A stretch of 64,000 bases of DNA from Alphaproteobacteria bacterium. Its GTDB lineage: Bacteria; Pseudomonadota; Alphaproteobacteria; Paracaedibacterales; CAITNM01. A model generated the notes under the pieces. It worked only from the letters and a program-made list of their open reading frames with translations. It did not search any database and was not told the origin of the DNA. Position numbers and translations under genes: made by a program. The DNA is taken from contig JAJTEE010000008.1 of the NCBI GenBank assembly GCA_021298215.1, positions 1 through 64,000 of the forward strand, in the 5' to 3' direction. Below are positions 17,903 through 27,155 of the stretch, piece by piece; position 1 is the stretch's first letter, and each line of letters begins with the position of its first letter.

Positions 17903-20900
17903 ATGTTTGCGCCCTCGTTTATAAGTACCGAATTACATCACTTATGGAACCATTTCGAAAGATGGTATCGATTAGATGAGGAAAGCGCAGTTGAATTTCT
18001 CTTAAATCAGCCAGTTTCAAATTGCCATGATTTAGCTTCCCAGAAAGCGCAAGGGATTATACATCAATTAAGAAATGCAAAATCAAGTCCCTTACGTATC
18101 GAAAATTTGTTGCAAACATATCGCTTAAGTACCCAAGAAGGTTTAGCATTGATGTGTATGTCAGAAGCGTTTCTGCGAATACCCGACAACTCCACAAAAA
18201 GCAAATTAGTAAGAGATAAACTCAATCTTGCATCTTGGAAAAATACAGATGAAGCAAATTGGGTAGAAAAGCTTGCAAATTTTAGCCTTGCGCAGACAAG
18301 TAAATTTTTATCGCTAGGATCTTCTAATTCCTTTTTAAGTCATATTCCAGGTTTAGTTCGAAGATTTGGTGAACCCCTTATTCGCCAAATCATGGCAAAG
18401 ATTATTCATATTATGGGAAATCAATTTGTTGTCGCAGAAACAATAGAGGAAGCAAGTGCAAAAAAAGGAAAAAACCTTTATTCCTTTGATATGTTGGGGG
18501 AGTCAGCAAAAACCCATGAAGATGCACAGCGTTATTTTGCTGCGTATTTAAATGCCATTGAAATACTTAAAGGTCAACCAGGCGATATTACAGAAAAATC
18601 AAGTATTTCCATTAAATTATCGGCACTTCATCCCCGTTATGAGTTATTTAAAAGAGAAAAAGTTAAGTCAGAGCTTGGAAAGACCTTGCTGGAATTATGC
18701 CAAGCTGCGAAAGCAGCCGAAATTATGCTGACTGTGGATGCTGAAGAAACAGAAAGACTAGAACTATCATTGGAAATTATTCACGATGTATTTACACACG
18801 CTTCATTAAAAGGATGGGGCGGTTTTGGTTTGGCGGTGCAAGCATATCAAAAACGTGCTCATGTTGTTATTGATTGGCTTATAGCGTTAGCAAAAGCAAC
18901 AAATGAACATATGCATATCCGACTTGTAAAAGGGGCATACTGGGACAGCGAAATAAAATGGTGCCAAGAACGTGGATTAAGTAATTATCCAGTTTTCACA
19001 CAAAAAGTTCACACTGACCTTTCCTATGCAGTATGCGCTGAAAAAATCTTAAGCGCTTCTTCTCTAATTTATGGACAATTCGCTACGCATAACGCTTACA
19101 CCGCATCATTTATCGTGGAGATGGCAGCAAAGAAATCTGCAGTGAATTTTGAATTGCAACGTTTGCATGGAATGGGTGATTCGTTATACGAACATATCCC
19201 AGCTCGCCATCGTATTTATGGTCCGGTGGGTGTTTACAAAGATCTATTAGCCTATTTAGTACGAAGACTATTAGAGAATGGCGCTAACAGCAGTTTTGTT
19301 CATCAAATCCATGATGCCTCAATTCCTATCGCAGCACTTACAAAAAATATTCGAACACACTGCCAAGAAACCAAAGGAAAATTACATCCAAACATTAATC
19401 TTCCTGAAGCAATGTATGGGACCTATCGGCGTAATTCTAAGGGCTCTGATGTATCGTCTTACAATTTTTTACAACATACGCGCAAATTATTAAGTGATTT
19501 TTCTTTAGAAGACGTTTCTATTTTATCGGGTGAAGATTTGGAAAAATTATTAGGCCATGCGCATCATGCCCAAAGTACTTGGGAAAAGTATGGAGTTAAA
19601 AAACGAGCGGACATTATTGAGAAATTAGGTGACCTCCTAGATCATCATCGTGATGAATTACTGCAACTCCTCTGTGCTGAAGCTAAAAAAACCATTAACG
19701 ATTGTATAGCAGAGATTAGAGAAGCTATCGATTTTTGCTACTATTATGCTCAGCAAGCTCGTTCTCTTTTAGAATTTCCAGTGCAATTACCTGGTCCGAC
19801 AGGTGAGCTGAATAATTTATCATATCACGCGCGTGGTGTTTTTGTGTGTATTGCGCCTTGGAATTTTCCGTTGGCTATTTTTCTAGGACAGGCTGTAGCT
19901 GCATTAGTAACTGGAAATACAGTACTTGTTAAACCATCTCATCAAACACCAAGAATAGGCCAACTTGCAGTGAAACTAGCTTGTAAAGCGGGTGTTCCAA
20001 AAGATGTTTTTCAATTTATTCATTGCAAGGGTCTAGATGTTTCTAAATACCTCTTGACGGATGAACGTGTAAAAGGCGTTGTTTTTACAGGAGCTACGGA
20101 CACTGCGATGCAAATCAATAAGGTGCTGGCAAGTCGAAAGGGTCCTATTATACCGTTCATTGCAGAAACGGGCGGAATGAATGCCATGATTGTCGATTCA
20201 TCCGCTTTGCATGAACAAGTAGTAACGGATGTCATTATTTCTGCTTTCCAAAGCGCTGGACAACGTTGTTCTGCTCTTCGTATTCTCTGCGTTCAAGAAG
20301 AAGTGGTAGATAATTTATTACATATGCTAAGTGATGCGATGAAAGAAATTGAGGTTGGATTACCTAATCAGTTAAGCACAGATGTTGGACCTCTTATTGA
20401 TAATCCGGCAAAAAAAAGTTTGGACAATCATGTATCTTATTTAGAAGAACTTGAAAGTAAGGGTTTGGCTAAAAAGATATACGCTTGCATTGCCCCAAAA
20501 GGTGATTGTTTTTTTGCGCCATCCTTGTGGGAAATTCGAAATATTAATTTATTAAAAGAAGAAGTATTTGGTCCTATAGTGCATGTCGTGCGCTTTAAAG
20601 AAAGTGATCTCGATGAAGTCTTTATTCAATTAAATAAAACAGGATATGGGCTCACTATGGGCATTCATAGTCGCTTAGAATCAACCATAGCGACAGCTGA
20701 ACGTCTTGCAAAGGTTGGAAATCTTTACGTGAATCGTAATATGATAGGTGCAGTGGTGGGCGTGCAACCCTTTGGTGGGGAAGGATTATCAGGTACAGGT
20801 CCTAAAGCTGGTGGTCCAAATTACTTGCTTCGTTTTGTGCATGAGAGAACTTTCACACAAAACCTCACCGCGTGTGGAGGCAATATAACTTTATTAAGTA

Positions 20901-20908
20901 ATATATAG
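17903..20908 (+). CDS. putA: Bifunctional proline dehydrogenase / P5C dehydrogenase PutA
   Basis: 1001 residues. Oxidises proline to P5C (FAD) and then to glutamate (NAD). The proline dehydrogenase barrel contains [13 protein letters not shown] near residue 340 and FATHNAYT. The aldehyde dehydrogenase half has [10 protein letters not shown] near residue 652 and the catalytic cysteine in [10 protein letters not shown] near residue 788. It ends with [16 protein letters not shown]. There is no ribbon-helix-helix DNA-binding domain, so it is not a self-repressor like the E. coli protein. GGAG lies 7 bases before the ATG. Its glutamate product feeds the NAD-GDH encoded at 27156-31697. Confidence 0.96.
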   Translation: MFAPSFISTELHHLWNHFERWYRLDEESAVEFLLNQPVSNCHDLASQKAQGIIHQLRNAKSSPLRIENLLQTYRLSTQEGLALMCMSEAFLRIPDNSTKSKLVRDKLNLASWKNTDEANWVEKLANFSLAQTSKFLSLGSSNSFLSHIPGLVRRFGEPLIRQIMAKIIHIMGNQFVVAETIEEASAKKGKNLYSFDMLGESAKTHEDAQRYFAAYLNAIEILKGQPGDITEKSSISIKLSALHPRYELFKREKVKSELGKTLLELCQAAKAAEIMLTVDAEETERLELSLEIIHDVFTHASLKGWGGFGLAVQAYQKRAHVVIDWLIALAKATNEHMHIRLVKGAYWDSEIKWCQERGLSNYPVFTQKVHTDLSYAVCAEKILSASSLIYGQFATHNAYTASFIVEMAAKKSAVNFELQRLHGMGDSLYEHIPARHRIYGPVGVYKDLLAYLVRRLLENGANSSFVHQIHDASIPIAALTKNIRTHCQETKGKLHPNINLPEAMYGTYRRNSKGSDVSSYNFLQHTRKLLSDFSLEDVSILSGEDLEKLLGHAHHAQSTWEKYGVKKRADIIEKLGDLLDHHRDELLQLLCAEAKKTINDCIAEIREAIDFCYYYAQQARSLLEFPVQLPGPTGELNNLSYHARGVFVCIAPWNFPLAIFLGQAVAALVTGNTVLVKPSHQTPRIGQLAVKLACKAGVPKDVFQFIHCKGLDVSKYLLTDERVKGVVFTGATDTAMQINKVLASRKGPIIPFIAETGGMNAMIVDSSALHEQVVTDVIISAFQSAGQRCSALRILCVQEEVVDNLLHMLSDAMKEIEVGLPNQLSTDVGPLIDNPAKKSLDNHVSYLEELESKGLAKKIYACIAPKGDCFFAPSLWEIRNINLLKEEVFGPIVHVVRFKESDLDEVFIQLNKTGYGLTMGIHSRLESTIATAERLAKVGNLYVNRNMIGAVVGVQPFGGEGLSGTGPKAGGPNYLLRFVHERTFTQNLTACGGNITLLSNI

Positions 20909-20915
20909 GGTCAAT

Positions 20916-21638
20916 ATGAATTTTTTTGGGCGAGCTCGTTCTTTTATTTTTGATGTATTTTTTTATATTTTTTCAACTTTTGTATTCATATCTTTGTGGG
21001 TGCCGATGATCGTTTCGCCAAGAGCTTTTTGTGCTTTTTTTTATAAGGTATGGACACATATAGTACTATTTGTTTTAAAAAGCTGTGTCGGTCTTGATTA
21101 TAAGATCATCGGAAAAGAAAAATTAGATAAAGCTCTAAAAAATGGTCCGGTAATTTTGGCATGTAAGCACCAGTCCGCCTGGGAAACATTAATTTTTTCT
21201 ACTCTGGTTGATAGATTTGTGATTGTTCTTAAAAAAGACCTTTTATATATCCCTGCATATCGAAACTATCTGCTGAAACTTAACAGCATCGTAATAGATA
21301 GATCTAGTGGCATTAAATCGCTGAAGTCTCTTTTAAAACAGGGGAAAGATGCTATCAATAAGAATTTCTCAATTCTTATTTTCCCAGAAGGTAGACGTGG
21401 TGTGCATGGAGAAAAAGGGGAATATCAACCAGGAATTGGTGTTTTATACCAGGAGCTAAAAGTACCTGTGGTCCCCATAGCTCTCAATTCAGGTAAGTTT
21501 TGGGCCAGACGGTCAAATTTCAAAAAACCAGGCTGTATTACGCTTCAATTTTTAGATGCAATTCCAGAAGGTTTGCCAAGAGACGAATTCATGCATTTAC
21601 TGCAAGAACGCATAGAAACAGCATGCGAAAAACTATAG
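20916..21638 (+). CDS. plsC: 1-acyl-sn-glycerol-3-phosphate acyltransferase (PlsC family)
   Basis: 240 residues with an N-terminal membrane segment (about 8-30). The acyltransferase motif is HQSAWE (H85 and E90, an HX4E variant of HX4D), and the second block is FPEGRRG from residue 156. It converts lysophosphatidic acid to phosphatidic acid at the inner membrane. HX4E with a KHQSxWET context is common in alphaproteobacterial members. It starts 7 bases after putA and converges on ugd with a 7-base gap. Confidence 0.88.
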   Translation: MNFFGRARSFIFDVFFYIFSTFVFISLWVPMIVSPRAFCAFFYKVWTHIVLFVLKSCVGLDYKIIGKEKLDKALKNGPVILACKHQSAWETLIFSTLVDRFVIVLKKDLLYIPAYRNYLLKLNSIVIDRSSGIKSLKSLLKQGKDAINKNFSILIFPEGRRGVHGEKGEYQPGIGVLYQELKVPVVPIALNSGKFWARRSNFKKPGCITLQFLDAIPEGLPRDEFMHLLQERIETACEKL

Positions 21639-21645
21639 TTACTAT

Positions 21646-23004
21646 TTAAAGTGTTTCTATAGATGTTTTTCCAATGCCATAGTATTTAAAGGCAGTCATA
21701 TCCTCAGGGCGATAAATATTTCTGAAATCCATAAATAGCGGGGTAGTTTTTGTATTCATAAGTTTATGAATTTTCTCAACATCGAGCGCTCTAAATTCAT
21801 TCCACTCGGTTAATATGACAACACATCCAGCATCTTTAACAGCATCATATGCAGACTTTTCAAATTGTGTTTTTTTCAGTTCTGGTTCGTAATCTAAGGC
21901 ATGTTGCAAGCGTTCACTACCCAAATAGTAAAGAGGATCATAAATAGATACGGCAATATTATTCTTGAGAATTTGAGGAATGATGGCGATGCTTGGTGCC
22001 TCTCTTAAATCATCCGTATTTGGCTTAAAAGTCAGTCCTAAAATAGTTACTTTTTTATTTGTTACACTTTTCATTGCTTGAATAATTTTTTCAGCCATAT
22101 CAAGTTTACGTTGATCATTATATTGAATAACATCATCAATCAACGAACATTTTACATTATAGCTCGCCGCAATTTGACTGAGGGCTAGTGTATCTTTTGG
22201 AAAACAAGAGCCACCATAACCAGGGCCGGCGTGCAGGAATTTTCCACCTATTCTCTTATCGAGGCCTATTCCCTTCGCTAATACCTGAACATCCGCATTA
22301 GTTTTTTCGCACAGATCAGCCATCTGATTAATGAAAGAAATTTTCATTGCTAGAAATCCATTAGCTGCGTATTTAATTAGCTCAGCTGTTTGAGGTGTTG
22401 TGAACACAATAGGTGTTTCAATCAGATATAAAGGCCTATAAAGTTTCTGTAAGATCTTTTGTGCCTTTTCACTATTAGTACCAATGACAATACGATCAGG
22501 GCGTATAAAATCATTAATCGCAGAGCCCTCTCGTAAGAACTCAGGATTTGAAGCAACGTCAAAAGAGGTTCCTTCAATGAAATCTGGTCTAGTATTTTGT
22601 ATGATTTCAGCAACTTTACGCGATGTTCCTACAGGAACAGTGGATTTATTAACGATGACGGCGTATCCATCTAAAGCTTGAGCGATTTCCCTTGCAGATT
22701 CATACACGTATGTTAAATCAGCATGACCGTCACCACGCCTTGTAGGAGTGCCTACAGCAATCATGACAACATCAGACCCCTCGATAGAAGACTTTAAATC
22801 TGTTGTGAATTTTAATCGTTTAGCTTTAACACCTTGATTAACTAATGAATCAAGACCTGGTTCATAAATGGGTATTTTCCCCTCATTAAGATTATCTATT
22901 TTGAGGCGATCCTTATCAACGCAGATGACTTCAAAGCCAAATTCAGCAAAGCAAGCTCCGCTTACTAGACCAACGTATCCTGCTCCAACAACTGTTATTT
23001 TCAT
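21646..23004 (-). CDS. ugd: UDP-glucose 6-dehydrogenase
   Basis: 452 residues. Oxidises UDP-glucose twice to UDP-glucuronate using NAD. The Rossmann motif is VGAGYVGLVSG at the N-terminus. The catalytic cysteine is C267 in GPGYGGSCFPKDT. STVPVGTS and the C-terminal NAD/UDP-binding domain with GLTFKPNTDDLRE are also present. The start overlaps the stop of the upstream glycosyltransferase by one base (TAATG). With that transferase and asnB it suggests synthesis of a uronic-acid-containing surface glycan. Confidence 0.95.
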   Translation of the reverse strand: MKITVVGAGYVGLVSGACFAEFGFEVICVDKDRLKIDNLNEGKIPIYEPGLDSLVNQGVKAKRLKFTTDLKSSIEGSDVVMIAVGTPTRRGDGHADLTYVYESAREIAQALDGYAVIVNKSTVPVGTSRKVAEIIQNTRPDFIEGTSFDVASNPEFLREGSAINDFIRPDRIVIGTNSEKAQKILQKLYRPLYLIETPIVFTTPQTAELIKYAANGFLAMKISFINQMADLCEKTNADVQVLAKGIGLDKRIGGKFLHAGPGYGGSCFPKDTLALSQIAASYNVKCSLIDDVIQYNDQRKLDMAEKIIQAMKSVTNKKVTILGLTFKPNTDDLREAPSIAIIPQILKNNIAVSIYDPLYYLGSERLQHALDYEPELKKTQFEKSAYDAVKDAGCVVILTEWNEFRALDVEKIHKLMNTKTTPLFMDFRNIYRPEDMTAFKYYGIGKTSIETL

Positions 23005-23873
23005 TATTTATCCATTATTTGTTTTAGCAAATCAGCTATTAAGCCAAAACACATAATAACTAAGCACGTTAATAATCCACCTATGCCTAATAAAAATCCA
23101 CTTCTGAGACCAAGAAGTGCTGACGCCAAAAATCCTAAAATAGAACACAGGAAGCAAAAAATTGCAAATAATAGGAATATCTTTAGAGGGTTGTAATACG
23201 TAATAGCTTGAACAATATATTGCATCGTTCTCAAAGAATCAGCAAAAAGCTTTACCTTTGTTTTACCTTCTCTCGCATGATAAGGGATCTCAGTGTACTT
23301 AACAGTTTTTCCTGTCATCATGTACGCTAGAGTTATAGAAGTCGTGAAGCTAAATGTTTCACAAAGATGTTTAAAATATTTTTTTGCTGTTTGCTTTGAA
23401 AAAACCCTAAATCCAGAGTTGATGTCTGGAATTGATCTTCCTGCCGTAAATTCAACCAAAAATCTCAGTATTTTTCTTAAAGGAGATTTAAGTATGGACT
23501 CTTTGTAAAACTTTCCTGTTCTTGCTCCCACTACCATATCAAAACCCTTCTTATAAAGATCAAGTAAATCACCAATCTTTTCAAAGGGGTATGTTAAGTC
23601 GCAATCAATAATCACTATAGTGTCATGTGTTGCTGCATCAATTCCATCTTTTAATGATCTGCCGTATCCTAAATTATGCGGATGGCGCACAACTTTTATA
23701 GAGTCTTTGTCGTATTTCTTTAAGCGTTCAAAAGTTTTATCTTCTGAACCATCATCTACGATGACAAGCTCCCATTTTTTAAGCTTAAGTTCTCCAAGTG
23801 TTTTTTTTATGTATTCAACAGTTGGCTCAATTGCATCTTCTTCATTGTAAGCCGGAATAACAATACTAAACAT
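23004..23873 (-). CDS. Family 2 glycosyltransferase, polyprenyl-phosphate sugar type
   Basis: 289 residues. The N-terminal GT-A domain begins FSIVIPAYNEEDAI, with IVDDGSEDKT, a DCDLTYPF metal-binding block near residue 90 and INSGFRVFSK. The C-terminal ~70 residues hold two hydrophobic helices. This is the layout of DPM1/ArnC-like enzymes that load a sugar on a lipid carrier. It differs from the GT2 at 13548 in the DxD block and C-terminus. It is coupled to ugd by a one-base overlap and lies 9 bases after asnB. Confidence 0.83.
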   Translation of the reverse strand: MFSIVIPAYNEEDAIEPTVEYIKKTLGELKLKKWELVIVDDGSEDKTFERLKKYDKDSIKVVRHPHNLGYGRSLKDGIDAATHDTIVIIDCDLTYPFEKIGDLLDLYKKGFDMVVGARTGKFYKESILKSPLRKILRFLVEFTAGRSIPDINSGFRVFSKQTAKKYFKHLCETFSFTTSITLAYMMTGKTVKYTEIPYHAREGKTKVKLFADSLRTMQYIVQAITYYNPLKIFLLFAIFCFLCSILGFLASALLGLRSGFLLGIGGLLTCLVIMCFGLIADLLKQIMDK

Positions 23874-23882
23874 AATTTTCCC

Positions 23883-25769
23883 TTAGAGCGTCTGCTTTTC
23901 AAAAAACGTATTCATCCATGAACTTAGGCAGAATAAACCAAAGAGCTTATAGCTGCAATCAGTTCTTTTGTCACGATGGTTTTTCCACAATTTTTCCAAT
24001 GCCCTTTTATCAAACCACTCATTCATGTGAGGATTTTCTAATACTTCTTCTATAGCATCGTTGGTTAACCACTTAGACACAGGAGAGCTAAATCCTTCTT
24101 TTTTTCCAAAAAGTATGGAGCGGGGGAGGTCCTTCTCTAAGCTTTTCTTTAATAGGTATTTTGTACGCATAGCGCGTATTTTATATTTTGTCGGTAATCT
24201 GATAATCCATTCGGCTAGCTTGTGATTTAAAAATGGCGCTCTTACTTCTAAAGAATGCATCATACTAACGCGGTCAACTTTTACTAAGATGTCATCAACC
24301 ATCCACGTTTTTAAATCAACATAAAAATGTTGCTCTAACATATCGCAGTTTTTTACATCTTGATAAAATCTATCGAAAGTTTCGAAAGGATTATGATGCA
24401 ACACTTTATCTTTATAACGATCGTGTAAAATAGATTGTTTTTCGGAATCAGAAAAAATAGTTCTCCAACTGTAATGCGCATGTTGTGGTGATAGACAAAG
24501 TCCTTTGGTAAATTGTTTCAATTTGTAATCGAATGAGACCTTATTATAATTTACAGGGATATGATCAACTGCTGTTGATAGCATATTCTTAAAGGGTAAG
24601 TATTTAAAAAATTGATGCAATATATCAGCACGATATGTCTCATATCCACCAAAGAGTTCATCTCCTCCATCGCCTGATAGGCAAACTGTTGCGCTTTTTC
24701 TAGCAAGTTTTGCAAGAGTATACATAGGAATCATAGAGGTGTCTGCGAAAGGTTCATCTAAATTTTCCGCAATTCTTTTTACACATGTTATGTTTTCTGG
24801 ATCTACAACTTCCCATATATGCTTAAGTTGCATATGTTCTGCGACGAATTTTGCTTTATCCAATTCGTTATAAGATGCTTCAGTAAATCCTATGGTAAAA
24901 GCTTGCAAATACTCATTAATGGATGCATTTTTTACAGCCGTCGCGATAGCAGATGAATCTATCCCTCCGCTTAAAAAAATTCCTAACGGTACATCTGAAA
25001 GAGAACAATCTTTAACGGTATCTGTGAAAAGCGTATTAAACTGCTCGATTAAATCGCTTTCAGAAATCTCCCATTTAGGGGCATAAAAGGAATCAGCCAA
25101 AGACCAGTAGGCTTTTGTGATTGGTTCTTGATTATTCCTCAAAACCATATAATGTGCGGGAGCTAGTTTATGTATACCTTCAACAATGCTTTGCTCCGTC
25201 AAAATATAATTAAGCGATAAAAATTGAGAGATGGCTTTAGGATTTAATGATTTTGGGCATTTCGGATGATGTAGTAAGGCTTTTAATTCAGAAGCAAAAA
25301 CAACGCCTCCATTAGGCAAATTAAAATAATATAAAGGCTTTTCACCGAAACGATCTCTTACTAAGTACAGCTCCTTTAAAGCATTATCCCATAAAGCAAA
25401 CGCAAACATTCCTTCGATATGCGATAAAGCTTCTACACCCCAATGATTCCATGCAGCTAAAATAACCTCAGTATCACCATGTGTTTTGAATTGATATCCA
25501 TGTTGAGAAAGATGTTGTTGAAGCTTCTTAAAATTATATATTTCCCCATTAAAAACAATAACATATCTACCTGACGCATCATGCATCGGTTGATTTGCTA
25601 TGGAAGATGTATCCTGTATAGATAAACGTTGATGGCCAAGAGAAATAAAGTCAGTATTCCACTCGCCATAAGCATCCGTACCTCTATGGCTCATGGAGCT
25701 TGTGATTTTTTTTAAAAGGCCCGCACTATTTTCATTATTCCATGCCAGAACACCAGCTATTGCGCACAT
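23883..25769 (-). CDS. asnB: Glutamine-dependent asparagine synthase
   Basis: 628 residues. The N-terminal glutaminase uses Cys2 (MCAIAGVLAW), followed by SHRGTDAYGEW and GEIYNFKKL. The synthetase domain has the ATP pyrophosphatase loop SGGIDSSAIA near residue 268 and LSGDGGDELFGGY. This length and layout fit the AsnB type often found in polysaccharide gene clusters. There it may amidate a uronic acid rather than make free asparagine, and an ugd gene is nearby. Which role applies cannot be told from sequence. Its start lies inside the end of the upstream membrane gene (13-base overlap). Confidence 0.9.
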   Translation of the reverse strand: MCAIAGVLAWNNENSAGLLKKITSSMSHRGTDAYGEWNTDFISLGHQRLSIQDTSSIANQPMHDASGRYVIVFNGEIYNFKKLQQHLSQHGYQFKTHGDTEVILAAWNHWGVEALSHIEGMFAFALWDNALKELYLVRDRFGEKPLYYFNLPNGGVVFASELKALLHHPKCPKSLNPKAISQFLSLNYILTEQSIVEGIHKLAPAHYMVLRNNQEPITKAYWSLADSFYAPKWEISESDLIEQFNTLFTDTVKDCSLSDVPLGIFLSGGIDSSAIATAVKNASINEYLQAFTIGFTEASYNELDKAKFVAEHMQLKHIWEVVDPENITCVKRIAENLDEPFADTSMIPMYTLAKLARKSATVCLSGDGGDELFGGYETYRADILHQFFKYLPFKNMLSTAVDHIPVNYNKVSFDYKLKQFTKGLCLSPQHAHYSWRTIFSDSEKQSILHDRYKDKVLHHNPFETFDRFYQDVKNCDMLEQHFYVDLKTWMVDDILVKVDRVSMMHSLEVRAPFLNHKLAEWIIRLPTKYKIRAMRTKYLLKKSLEKDLPRSILFGKKEGFSSPVSKWLTNDAIEEVLENPHMNEWFDKRALEKLWKNHRDKRTDCSYKLFGLFCLSSWMNTFFEKQTL

Positions 25770-27079
25770 AATTTCTCATTTTGCTTTAGCAAATATGGCC
25801 ATAATTTTGATAAGAAAATAATAAGCATCCCAAAAAATAAAGCATTCGTTGTATAAACATAGCGCGTTAATGGAGGCTCAAATAAACAAACAAGAGAAGA
25901 GTTTCCTAAATGCATAATGATTGAGGTTAAAGTGCACGTATAAAGAGGATTTAACTTTTTGCTTTTAAACGCAGCAATGATACAAGAAAGACTCAAAAGA
26001 AACATGAAAAAGAAACACGAATATCCGCCCACGCCTCTTATGGTGTCCTTAATATAATAAATCGCTGTGGGTATGAAGTTTTTTTGAATTAATTGCAGAC
26101 CCATATCAAGAGCATTTTTATCAATAATTTGTTGCGCTTGAAAAGGGCTAAGTTGCTTTGAAAGAGTTTTTTCCAAAATCTCTTTGGCCCAGACTTTGCT
26201 CCAAATTTTTGAAGAGATTTTATGATACATCGTATTGTATAAATATTCGTAGGCATAAAGTTCTTTTGCAGGCTGATCAGGATCAATTATTTCATTTCTT
26301 TTTAGTTCTTCTGTTACTTCAGATATGAATTTTTTTTGCAAGGGCTCATCAATGCTTTTCAAAGCACTACTTGATGCAACGAACAAAGGGCGCATTAAGA
26401 ATTGAGTTCCAACAAAAGGTGTGCCTGCAAAATGTCCATGATATGCGAGGTGATATCCTCGTTCTGCTATAAAAAAAATGCACAAAGATAAAAGAGTTTT
26501 TAGTAAACAGTGTATCGAAAAGTATGCATTTTTTTCAAAAATCAATACATAAAATCCATAGATAAAAGACACGACGTAGAAAAATACGAACTGTTGTCTT
26601 GTGAAACAAAGTATAAAAAGCGACACGCTGAACATAGTTAAGTCACTCCCTTTTTTATAAATGCATGCTTTAAAAAAGAAACATGTGGTTAATAAAAATA
26701 AGGGGTAGGCAACGCTTTCACTTAATATATTCCAAGCTGCTGAATGAGATAGCATTGGAAATATGAAAATGGAAATTATTATGATAAATACAAAAAAGGA
26801 TAATTTAAAATATGTGCGCAAAAATGCTGACAAATAATAGATTGAGCCTAAAGAAAATAGTGTTTGAAAAAGGGCAAGATATTTAAAAGCTTGTTCTTTA
26901 AAAATAAACTTAAAGAACCCTATCATCATCGGGTACATGCCAATTCGCAGAATGGAATTGCTTTCGTAGGATTCGCTATCAGGTAAGAAGTTAGGACCTT
27001 TAATAAAGCTAAGCACTAAAATAGAAAGAAAAATAAAAAAAACAACTACACTTTCTGTAGTTTTAGAAAGCTTACTCAC
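25757..27079 (-). CDS. Polytopic membrane protein of unknown function (GT-C-like?)
   Basis: About 440 residues with 10-12 hydrophobic segments and one soluble loop (about 235-330) rich in Glu and Lys. Near the N-terminus the motif GPNFLPDSESYESNS recalls the PDSxSY block of GT-C-like membrane glycosyltransferases. A charged loop between late helices would be usual for them, but no catalytic motif is certain. I place the start at the GTG at 27079, which has TAGG upstream. The TTG at 27097 is possible but has no ribosome-binding site. It is first in the run asnB-GT2-ugd, so a part in glycan assembly is plausible. I do not recognise the family with confidence. Confidence 0.55.
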   Translation of the reverse strand: MSKLSKTTESVVVFFIFLSILVLSFIKGPNFLPDSESYESNSILRIGMYPMMIGFFKFIFKEQAFKYLALFQTLFSLGSIYYLSAFLRTYFKLSFFVFIIIISIFIFPMLSHSAAWNILSESVAYPLFLLTTCFFFKACIYKKGSDLTMFSVSLFILCFTRQQFVFFYVVSFIYGFYVLIFEKNAYFSIHCLLKTLLSLCIFFIAERGYHLAYHGHFAGTPFVGTQFLMRPLFVASSSALKSIDEPLQKKFISEVTEELKRNEIIDPDQPAKELYAYEYLYNTMYHKISSKIWSKVWAKEILEKTLSKQLSPFQAQQIIDKNALDMGLQLIQKNFIPTAIYYIKDTIRGVGGYSCFFFMFLLSLSCIIAAFKSKKLNPLYTCTLTSIIMHLGNSSLVCLFEPPLTRYVYTTNALFFGMLIIFLSKLWPYLLKQNEKLCAQ

Positions 27080-27155
27080 ACTTAATAGCCTAAACAATTG
27101 TATGGCACATTATTGTCCGTTTTGCCTAAAACATCAATAGTAGGATATTTAAGAA

